From positions 1-11,785 of the forward strand of contig JBBQSU010000106.1 in the NCBI GenBank assembly GCA_038234815.1: a DNA stretch of 11,785 nucleotides, read 5' to 3'. The position numbers and the translations under genes were made by a program. The notes beneath the pieces were generated by a model. That model was given only the letters and a program-made list of their open reading frames with translations, ran no database searches and was not told where the DNA came from. Positions 6,417-11,785 of the stretch are shown in pieces (the first letter of the stretch is position 1; every line of letters starts with the position of its first letter). This stretch comes from JBBQSU01 sp038234815. GTDB taxonomy: Bacteria > Planctomycetota > Phycisphaerae > Tepidisphaerales > Tepidisphaeraceae.

Positions 6417-7178
6417 CTAAAGGCCGGCGCTCAACCACTGGCGAAGTGTTTGCGCGTCGGCCTTCATTTGCTCGATCGAATCGTTCTTCACAAATTCAAG
6501 CAGCGCAAAAGCATCCCCGGCACCGGCGGCCTTTTTCAAATAAGCCGGCCAGACTTCGTTGCCGTGCGCCAGTGGATAACGCTCCATCGTTTTTTGATCC
6601 CACTGAAAAACGTGCAAGCCGATCAAACGTGGCAGGGCCACGTCCATGTCGGTCAGGCAACCGGCAAAACTCATCCGCTGGTGCGGTTGCCAGTAGGAGC
6701 AAAAGGACGGGTGGGTCACTTCCTCGAACAGCCGCCGAGCGGAATCGGCATTATCAGTCAGCGTCCCTCCATGCCATTCGCAAGCGAGTCTAATCTCTGC
6801 ATGCTTCGCAAGCGCGCTGATGCGCCGGGCGTCGGCAACGACGGCATTCCGAACGGAGTCGTCGGCCTGGGCCGAGCCAATTGATCCCGGCCAAACGCGA
6901 ATGATCTTCGTTTCCAAAGCGATTGCGCAATCCAGCACGCGCTGAAACTCATCCGCCGGGCTGCTTCCCACGCGGTAATACGATCCGTAGGCCGCGACAG
7001 TTAATCCGGCGTCGCGGGTCATTTCGCCAACACGCGCCGCGGTGCCGATATCTCCCGCCGGGACATGTAAATCCGCGCCCCACTCAATGCCCTCCAGGGC
7101 CGCAGCCTTTGCAGCGGACAACACCTCCGCGGGTGACAACTTTCGGAATGTGATCGAGACCAACCCGGGTCGAAGCAT
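6417..7178 (-). CDS. Sugar phosphate isomerase/epimerase-like TIM barrel protein
   Basis: This 253-residue protein looks like a member of the xylose-isomerase-like TIM barrel superfamily (AP endonuclease family 2 fold), in which a divalent metal supports isomerisation or epimerisation of sugars or related ketols. The evidence is the opening segment PGLVSITFRKLSPAEV, the strand ACEWHGGTLT (E134, H136), YWQPHQ (162-167), GLHVFQWD (187-194, H189) and a late LLEFVKND (E228). E134, Q164 or H166, H189 and E228 are plausible metal ligands by analogy, but I cannot assign the substrate. The ATG at 7178 is supported by a strong GAGGAG 4 nt upstream. It may be a stand-alone gene: the neighbours are leuA (convergent) and a glycosyltransferase (divergent). 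Confidence 0.75.
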   Translation of the reverse strand: MLRPGLVSITFRKLSPAEVLSAAKAAALEGIEWGADLHVPAGDIGTAARVGEMTRDAGLTVAAYGSYYRVGSSPADEFQRVLDCAIALETKIIRVWPGSIGSAQADDSVRNAVVADARRISALAKHAEIRLACEWHGGTLTDNADSARRLFEEVTHPSFCSYWQPHQRMSFAGCLTDMDVALPRLIGLHVFQWDQKTMERYPLAHGNEVWPAYLKKAAGAGDAFALLEFVKNDSIEQMKADAQTLRQWLSAGL

Positions 7179-7209
7179 TTGACTCCTCGTGCAAAATTCG
7201 AACGGTCAC

Positions 7210-7237
7210 TGTATACCGCTGGCCGGGTGTCATTCAA
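7210..7237 (-). promoter_or_regulatory. Candidate promoter for the isomerase-like gene
   Basis: On the reverse strand TTGAAT (7232-7237), 16 bp, then TATACA (7210-7215) lies about 32 nt upstream of the ATG and before its ribosome binding site. Each box matches consensus at four of six bases. Confidence 0.35.
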
Positions 7238-7279
7238 TAGTGTGTAACGGGGAAGACGTTCGCACTCAGCGTCGAGAGC

Positions 7280-8938
7280 GTGCAGCCAAGCCTCCCTTGC
7301 GATAACTTTACGCGTGTGCAAACCTCCGGCGATTCAACGTCTATCTCTTCGCGTGACTACCTCCTGCTGGGGGCCTTCTGTCTGCTGCTGTTCGGACTGT
7401 CTGCGTTCAATCGGCGGCCCTTAACGATGCACGAGGCGCGCCTGCCGCAGACCGCGCGGGAGATGGCTGTCACCGGTGACTACCTCTTGCCCCATAGTGG
7501 CGGGCGACCGTGGCTCGAGCGCCCGCCGCTGCCGCATTGGATTGTTCTTGGTGCACAAAAGCTGCTGGGCAAGCATCAGCATGTTCTGGTCGAACGCCTG
7601 CCGTCAGCGGTCTGTGGCGGGTTGATCGTCCTGTTGTGCGCGTGGATGGCCGGGGCGTGGTTCGGACGCATCACAGGCCTGCTCAGCGGCTACCTTCTGG
7701 CCACCTCTCAGGAGTTTTTTTCGTATGCCACGCTGGCCGAAGACGACATCTATCTGGCCCTCCTGGTCACGATCGCCATTTCTATCTTCGTGCGCATCGA
7801 GTGGTTCAATGACCAGCGATCTTACGCGCCGCGCACCAATCCCTTTGGTGGCCGCGCCTGGCCGGTGCTGCTGCTGTTCCTCGTCACGGGCTTAACGAAT
7901 TTGACCAAAGGACCGCTACTGGGGGTCGTAATCGTCGCGAGTACCATCGGCTCGTTTCTGGTCCTCAACCTCGATGCCCGCAGGTTCTTACGATACGCCT
8001 GGGTGTGGGGGTGGTGCCTGCTGCTCGGCATTTCCATTGCCTGGCCGTTGTGGGCCTGGCTGCACTATCCAGACGTACTGGAGAATTGGAAATACGACTA
8101 TTTCGGCCGCGTGTCTGGTACTTACGAAAAAATCAGCCAGCCGATCTGGTACTATCCGGTGCAATTGCTCGGCGCGCTGGCCCCATGGACGCCGGCGACG
8201 TTGGTGGGCCTTTGGGCAACGTGGAAGCGTGCCCGCAAAATTCCTTTCAGCCCGGAGCGGTTCATCTGGTGCTGGGCGATCGTGCCCGTCGTGGCTTTTT
8301 CCGTTCCCAGCGGAAAGCATCACCATTATTTGATCCCACTCCTGGCCCCCTGGGGCATACTCTCAGCCATCGGCCTGCAACATCTTTGGGCCTTGCTGAA
8401 GCGCAAATGGCCGGATGTAAACGGCGCGGTGGCCCTGCGAAATGCGATGGTTCTGCTGCTGCTGGCCGGGTTTGGTGTGCAGGCGTTTGTCGCGTCAAAA
8501 TCTGCCGGCGAATGCACGTATGCTGATACAAAGTTTCTGGGTCTGGCCGATAAGACCGTCCCTTCCGGCGAACCCCTTTTTATCGATGCCAATGTCGGTG
8601 CGCTCGATTTTTTCCGCCTGCAATATTATTCCCGACCTGACGCACGGCTTATTCATAACCTCACCTACCTTCGCGACGAACGCATCACCGCTCCCGATGT
8701 GTGGGTGATTACCCGCGCGGGCAATGAACGACAACTTGAAGACTACGGCCTGGTGCGCATGGAAGCCCAAAGCAAAATCTCCCATGGCGACCGCACGGAC
8801 AAGGGCCGCTTCACTCTTTTTCATCTTCATTTCAACCCCGCGATGCCGCGTTACCCCGCCCCGATGAATATCACCAACAAACAGGGACTGTTGCGAGACC
8901 CCGGCCCGTTCTGCGGGCCAGTCCCCGGACGATATTGA
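7280..8938 (+). CDS. ArnT/PMT-like membrane glycosyltransferase (GT-C fold)
   Basis: This multi-pass inner-membrane protein is predicted to transfer a sugar from a polyprenyl-phosphate donor to a periplasmic acceptor (lipid, glycan or protein). Visible: a first transmembrane segment (26-43); then a loop with MHEARLPQTAREM (E52 at the usual acidic catalytic position) and RPWLERPPLPHW; AEDD (153-156); TKGP (209-212); about eight further hydrophobic segments; SGKHHHYLIPL (344-354), the conserved K/HxY-type motif; and a soluble C-terminal domain from about 405. The length of 552 matches ArnT-like enzymes. The start is uncertain. The frame opens with GTG at 7280, a second GTG lies at 7316, neither has a good ribosome binding site, and both precede the first membrane segment. 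The acceptor is not identifiable. A 6-bp hairpin (8903-8919) lies in the last codons. Confidence 0.82.
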   Translation: MQPSLPCDNFTRVQTSGDSTSISSRDYLLLGAFCLLLFGLSAFNRRPLTMHEARLPQTAREMAVTGDYLLPHSGGRPWLERPPLPHWIVLGAQKLLGKHQHVLVERLPSAVCGGLIVLLCAWMAGAWFGRITGLLSGYLLATSQEFFSYATLAEDDIYLALLVTIAISIFVRIEWFNDQRSYAPRTNPFGGRAWPVLLLFLVTGLTNLTKGPLLGVVIVASTIGSFLVLNLDARRFLRYAWVWGWCLLLGISIAWPLWAWLHYPDVLENWKYDYFGRVSGTYEKISQPIWYYPVQLLGALAPWTPATLVGLWATWKRARKIPFSPERFIWCWAIVPVVAFSVPSGKHHHYLIPLLAPWGILSAIGLQHLWALLKRKWPDVNGAVALRNAMVLLLLAGFGVQAFVASKSAGECTYADTKFLGLADKTVPSGEPLFIDANVGALDFFRLQYYSRPDARLIHNLTYLRDERITAPDVWVITRAGNERQLEDYGLVRMEAQSKISHGDRTDKGRFTLFHLHFNPAMPRYPAPMNITNKQGLLRDPGPFCGPVPGRY

Positions 8939-8971
8939 CGGGAGAAGGCAATCGTCACAGCCGATTTTGCC

Positions 8972-8987
8972 GATTGACGGATTGACG
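8972..8987. repeat. Short tandem repeat in the intergenic gap
   Basis: GATTGACG occurs twice head to tail. It is flanked by degenerate copies: GCCGATTTT at 8960-8968 and GATTTGAACG at 8990-8999. The repeat lies in the 285-nt gap (8939-9223) between the convergent glycosyltransferase and pseudopilin genes. Apart from this and the terminator-like hairpin at 9168, I see no gene in that gap. A 78-codon reverse frame there has no recognisable features. Confidence 0.4.
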
Positions 8988-9146
8988 CAGATTTGAACGA
9001 GCGCGCCCCAAGAACTCGGGAATCGCGCGCGGGGGCATAAGTGTTTGCTTAGGCAAAAAGAGAATGGTGCCGGGCGCGAACGGTATAGGACCGATATGGA
9101 CTAGTGACGACGGGAAAATCGCCGTAACAGTGGCGGCTTCGTCGAC

Positions 9147-9188
9147 AAAAAAGCAGGCCAATTCTGAAAACCGGACACGGCCCGGTTT
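9147..9188 (-). terminator. Probable terminator of the pseudopilin-like gene
   Basis: On the reverse strand AAACCGG and CCGGTTT (9182-9188 and 9168-9174) form a 7-bp stem with a 7-nt loop, 36 nt beyond the stop codon. The descending arm ends in TTTTC, and a T6 run follows 16 nt later (9147-9152). The short immediate U-tract makes it a moderate candidate. Confidence 0.4.
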
Positions 9189-9223
9189 CACGTTCTATCG
9201 CCAGCGTGGGTGGGGACGCGCGA

Positions 9224-10042
9224 TTAGAAGTAGTAGCGGCTGACTGTGCCGGTTTGGTCAAAAAACCAGAATTGTCGCTTGCCTTTGGTCGGTACAGCTT
9301 TTTGGCCGAGCGAATTCTGTGGCACCCAGTCGACGTGGCCGTCCATGTGGCCGACGTTCGCACCGCCGCGTGGGTTTTTGGGCATGACGCCGGTGGGGTC
9401 AGTGCCATAAACGTGATTCGAGGGGGTCAGGTTGTTTGAAAAGCTGCGCGTGGTATCGGTGACCAGCAGGTCGTAGAACGGCTTATCCGTAAGCTTGCCG
9501 GCCAGCACTTTCCTTCCGGGGTCAACTTCTTCAAAGCCGCCGTAACCCGTGCCGGGTGGCCCGCTCACCTGCGACGGCGATACGGACAGCCCGACCCGTC
9601 CGCCGAAGAACATGTAGCCGGTGAACGCAAACCCGTCCAGCCCGCCCGATGCCCAGTTCAGATCGGTGTTCATATCAAAGTTGGACGGGCAATAGAAGCT
9701 CCCTCGCGATACGTGATATTGATTCACAAGGACGTCACGGGCCCCACGATGAAGCAACTGTAATTCCCCGCGGGCCGTGTTATAGGTGCCGTCAACATAC
9801 GTGCCGTCCCATGTATGGGTGATGTTGCCCGCGTCGATATATCGCTGGCGGTGGGCATCGGCGTACATGATCATGGTCATGCAAAGCTGGCGGATGTTCG
9901 ACGCGCAGGCCACGCGGCGGGACTGCTCTCGCGCTCGCGAGAGCGCGGGCAACAGAATCGCGATCAGGATGGCGATGATGCCAATGACAACCAGCAGTTC
10001 CACGAGGGTGAAACCATTTTGTTTATTTTGCCTGGACTTCAT
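9224..10042 (-). CDS. Type II pseudopilin-like protein, prepilin N-terminus with C-terminal DGHV motif
   Basis: The protein begins with a short basic leader and the prepilin peptidase site G10-F11. A class III signal helix GFTLVELLVVIGIIAILIA follows, with E15 (the +5 glutamate). A soluble domain of about 235 residues carries GGANVGHMDGHV (226-237), resembling the H-X9-DG motif common in planctomycete pseudopilins. At 272 residues it fits the shorter class of this family. It should be processed at the inner membrane and assembled or anchored as a pseudopilin. Its precise role (type II secretion accessory or surface protein) is unknown in general. The ATG at 10042 has only a weak GGAAAA upstream. 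It lies 239 nt downstream of the PEP-CTERM gene on the same strand, so the two may share a transcript. Confidence 0.85.
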   Translation of the reverse strand: MKSRQNKQNGFTLVELLVVIGIIAILIAILLPALSRAREQSRRVACASNIRQLCMTMIMYADAHRQRYIDAGNITHTWDGTYVDGTYNTARGELQLLHRGARDVLVNQYHVSRGSFYCPSNFDMNTDLNWASGGLDGFAFTGYMFFGGRVGLSVSPSQVSGPPGTGYGGFEEVDPGRKVLAGKLTDKPFYDLLVTDTTRSFSNNLTPSNHVYGTDPTGVMPKNPRGGANVGHMDGHVDWVPQNSLGQKAVPTKGKRQFWFFDQTGTVSRYYF

Positions 10043-10118
10043 GATTGTTTTCCAGAACAGGGACTTTCGTCGACGATTGGGCGCTTAGGGCGTTGCGTAA
10101 GGACCGCTGGGCACGCTG

Positions 10119-10269
10119 AAATATCAGCAGTCGCAGGCGATGCCGGCTCGGCCGGCCTCAGGCTTTTTGAACCCGACGATGTATCCGGGCACCCCAGCCC
10201 GCTGTCGCTTCAGCGATCCGCCCCACGCCGGCGCGTCTGCCGCGCCGGCGTGTGCGGAAAATATCAGCA
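10119..10269. repeat. Segment flanked by 11-bp direct repeats, possible MITE-like or dispersed repeat
   Basis: AAATATCAGCA occurs at 10119-10129 and again at 10259-10269. The 129 bp between them is GC-rich and hairpin-prone, with palindromic stems at 10200-10215 and 10224-10252, and it does not look coding. The left repeat is also part of a small palindrome (GCTGA-AATA-TCAGC, 10115-10128). The layout resembles a small non-autonomous insertion with a target duplication, but the ends show only a faint inverted similarity (CGCA near each end). It fills most of the gap between the pseudopilin-like and PEP-CTERM genes. Confidence 0.35.
10224..10252. terminator. Strong GC-rich hairpin after the PEP-CTERM gene
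   Basis: CACGCCGGCGCG (10224-10235) and CGCGCCGGCGTG (10241-10252) form a perfect 12-bp stem with a 5-nt loop, 30 nt beyond the PEP-CTERM stop codon. No U-tract follows in either direction. It may slow 3' decay, act as a Rho-independent-like pause, or be part of the repeated segment around it. Confidence 0.45.
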
Positions 10270-10281
10270 ATTCAAAACCTC

Positions 10282-11037
10282 TCAGGCCGTCCGACGGCGA
10301 CGGGCCATCAAACCCATTCCAGCCACACCGAGCAGGGTCAACGAGCCTGGTTCGGGGACTGCGTAAGTCAGCGACAATTCGGGACGCAGAGCAGGGCTGA
10401 CACTTTCTTCATTGCTGTTGGTGAAAAAAATGTACCGGTTTGTCGTGTGCCCGGTAATGTTCTCATCAGTCGCCTTCAGACTGAAGTAGACAGTCTGCCC
10501 GCCCGATGCATACGCGTTCTGGATGGCGGTAACGAAGGCTGTCGAACTGGCGAAGGTTGACGCGCCGGTCGTGCCGCCGCTACCGTTCTTGGCGCTCGTC
10601 ACACTGATCGAACTCAGCACGGTTCCCGGCGTGGGTTGGGTATTCCACGTCACCGTGGCCGGGTTGAAGGTCGTTGTCGAGGTCAGGTCGGCACCAAACG
10701 TAAGAACTTCGGTGTCGCTGGCGTTGCTGGAATCTTGGAAATTGCTGGAAATCTTGAGCGATGCGGCGCTGAAGGTAGCACCGGTCGGGACCGAGGACAG
10801 ATTGAAGCTGTAGAGGGTGCGCAAGTCGCCGCCGCCGCTCAGTTGCCCAACCCAATTCAGCCCCGCAGTCTGGGCGTCGGCGGTGTTGACGTTCCCCGAA
10901 TCGCCGCGAACCCGGGCATCCGTCGAGCCGGTGTACGAATTGGCGCCTTGTTGTAGAGTCAGGAGCGCGGCGCCCGCTGTGGCACCAAACGCGTAAAGGG
11001 ACAACCCTGCTAAACCCGCTAAAAGAGCTTTCCGCAT
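10282..11037 (-). CDS. PEP-CTERM exported protein with DNRLRE-like domain
   Basis: This 251-residue secreted protein has a signal peptide (MRKALLAG..., hydrophobic to about residue 24, cleavage near AGA-A). Its beta-rich body resembles DNRLRE/disaggregatase-type modules: a DARVRGDSG-like opening, LYSFNLSSVPTGATFSAASL, the phrase FNPATVTWNTQPTPGTV and a closing PALRPELSLTYA. The tail is a PEP-CTERM sorting signal: VPEPGSL (227-233), a hydrophobic helix and ARRRR. PEP-CTERM proteins are processed by exosortase at the inner membrane and end up outside the cell. DNRLRE-like domains occur on carbohydrate-active or surface proteins, and no catalytic domain is present here. The start at 11037 is fixed by AGGAG 6-7 nt upstream; the upstream in-frame ATG at 11067 lies inside an inverted repeat. 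The gene is divergent from a XylR-like regulator. Confidence 0.85.
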   Translation of the reverse strand: MRKALLAGLAGLSLYAFGATAGAALLTLQQGANSYTGSTDARVRGDSGNVNTADAQTAGLNWVGQLSGGGDLRTLYSFNLSSVPTGATFSAASLKISSNFQDSSNASDTEVLTFGADLTSTTTFNPATVTWNTQPTPGTVLSSISVTSAKNGSGGTTGASTFASSTAFVTAIQNAYASGGQTVYFSLKATDENITGHTTNRYIFFTNSNEESVSPALRPELSLTYAVPEPGSLTLLGVAGMGLMARRRRTA

Positions 11038-11052
11038 ATTTTCTCCTAAAAG

Positions 11053-11090
11053 GAACTTGCCGTACAAAAAACTTTGTACATCGCAAGTTC
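11053..11090. promoter_or_regulatory. Nested inverted repeat between the PEP-CTERM gene and the regulator
   Basis: GAACTTGC (11053-11060) pairs with GCAAGTTC (11083-11090). Within it, GTACAAA (11062-11068) pairs with TTTGTAC (11073-11079), with 1 and 3 unpaired bases between the two helices and a 4-nt loop. As DNA it could be a regulator binding site. As RNA it would be a 15-bp stem in the PEP-CTERM 5' leader, starting 15 nt before the ATG and followed by CTTTT and the ribosome binding site. Function is inferred from position only. Confidence 0.55.
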
Positions 11091-11105
11091 ATCCGATTGG
11101 CATAC

Positions 11106-11135
11106 TTTACAACACGTTTGCGGTATTGCTATACT
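11106..11135 (+). promoter_or_regulatory. Candidate promoter of the XylR-like regulator
   Basis: TTTACA (11106-11111, five of six to the -35 consensus), 18 bp, then TATACT (11130-11135, five of six to the -10 consensus). The start would be near 11142, giving a leader of about 37 nt before the TTG start codon. Confidence 0.5.
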
Positions 11136-11178
11136 TTTTTCAGTAAAAACCATTACCGAATCGCGTCAGGAGACGACC

Positions 11179-11785
11179 TTGAGACACAAACGGCAGGTTG
11201 AACCACTCAGGAAACGGAGGATCTGCGTCGTTCTTCCCGGTTATGACGGATTTTACGGGGAAATCCTCAAAGGCGTTCGCCGCTACGGGGAAAGTCGGCC
11301 ACAGTGGCGGATGATTTTCAGAGGCTCGCCGGATTTGTTCGGCCCGGATGAAGTTTTTGACGGCGTGCTGGGTGATTTCGCCAATGAACGCACGGCGTTG
11401 ATTCTGCAATACAAGGGGCCTGCCGTCCAGGTAACCAATTTTGGCGATCTTCCTGGCGTGCTGCGGGTAAGCTTGGACGAACACGCCGCCGGGCGTGTCG
11501 CGGCAGAACACTTTCTCGCCAATGGCCACCGGCATTTTGCGTTTGCCGGTTATGAAGGGGTGCAATTTTCGGAGCAACGCCTTGAAGGATATCGTGCGGC
11601 GTTGGGTCTACGGCTGGACGAACTGCACATTGTGCGGTTTGCGCAAAATTTTCGGTTTCAACACAACATTTACACCACGATTGATTGGATCCGCAAGCTA
11701 CCCACGCCGCTGGCGTTGGCCGGTTTTTTGGGGGGGGAAATTATGGGGAAACCCCAGAAGGTTATAGTGGGGGGGTGGGGGTAAG
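11179..11785 (+). CDS. XylR-like transcriptional regulator, sensor part only, truncated
   Basis: The visible protein is the N-terminal LacI-type periplasmic-binding sensor seen in XylR-like AraC-family regulators. RRICVVLPGYDGFYGEILKGV matches the first strand and helix. LRVSLDEHAAGRVAAEHFLANGHRHFAFAG matches the conserved segment that follows the first domain crossover, and LPTPLALAGF leads to the ligand pocket. There is no N-terminal LacI helix-turn-helix, so the DNA-binding domain should be a C-terminal AraC module beyond the window. The start is best placed at TTG 11179, since AGGAG lies at 11168-11172 with 6 nt spacing. The upstream ATG at 11074 falls in the inverted repeat and before the promoter. 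From about 11727 the sequence stops resembling the family and becomes G-rich, so the TAA at 11782 is probably not the true stop. Position suggests control of the divergent PEP-CTERM gene or of a locus further right; the ligand is likely a sugar. Confidence 0.75.
11727..11785. other. Suspect low-quality contig-end sequence
   Basis: Runs of eight, seven and five G in about 60 bases, unlike anything else in the window, coincide with loss of similarity in the regulator, where an asparagine-aspartate type motif would be expected after LALAGF. This looks like read-end base-calling error at the end of a contig. Confidence 0.6.

Noticed and set aside
8955..9191. Reverse-strand frame of 78 codons in the gap after the glycosyltransferase gene
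   Set aside because: No recognisable domain or ribosome binding site, and it overlaps the short tandem repeat and the probable pseudopilin terminator.
11074..11178. ATG 11074 as the regulator start
   Set aside because: It lies inside the inverted repeat and upstream of the likely promoter; TTG 11179 has AGGAG at ideal spacing.

Overview
The window is GC-rich bacterial DNA. It most likely comes from a planctomycete, probably of the class Phycisphaerae. Three genes at the right-hand end suggest this: a PEP-CTERM exported protein with a planctomycete-style C-terminal sorting tail, a type II pseudopilin-like protein with a C-terminal DGHV motif, and a XylR-like sensor/regulator. Such genes often occur together in Planctomycetota, Lentisphaerota and Verrucomicrobiota. 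The assignment rests on protein character only. The last ~60 bases look like corrupted contig-end sequence.

Layout, left to right. 1-1259 (-): lysA, diaminopimelate decarboxylase, missing only its extreme C-terminus. 1381-2613 (+): a ClsB-like cardiolipin synthase, divergent from lysA. 2684-4542 (-): hemB followed by dapF, 5 nt apart, apparently one transcript. 4625-6385 (+): a leucine-biosynthesis unit with promoter, leucine-rich leader peptide, antiterminator, intrinsic terminator and leuA. 6417-7178 (-): a sugar phosphate isomerase/epimerase-like TIM barrel, convergent with leuA. 7280-8938 (+): an ArnT/PMT-like membrane glycosyltransferase. 9224-10042 and 10282-11037 (-): the pseudopilin-like gene and the PEP-CTERM/DNRLRE-like gene. 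11179-end (+): the truncated XylR-like regulator, divergent from the PEP-CTERM gene across a large inverted repeat.

The left two thirds is anabolic housekeeping. DapF makes meso-diaminopimelate, LysA converts it to lysine, HemB commits to tetrapyrroles, LeuA commits to leucine and Cls makes cardiolipin. The right third is envelope and surface related, and could be the edge of a substrate-responsive locus controlled by the XylR-like protein.

The most interesting feature is at 4625-4831, in front of leuA. It has every part of a ribosome-mediated transcription attenuator: a -35/-10 promoter, a 23-codon reading frame with 10 leucine codons, and an 8-nt segment 2 nt after its stop codon. That segment is identical to the 3' arm of the terminator, so the two compete for the same partner. 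A 10-bp terminator stem with U-tract follows, then the leuA ribosome binding site. Half of the leader's leucine codons are CTT, against 1 of 42 in leuA. I am not aware of a described leucine attenuator in planctomycetes. No tRNA, rRNA, CRISPR array, IS element or transposase was seen.
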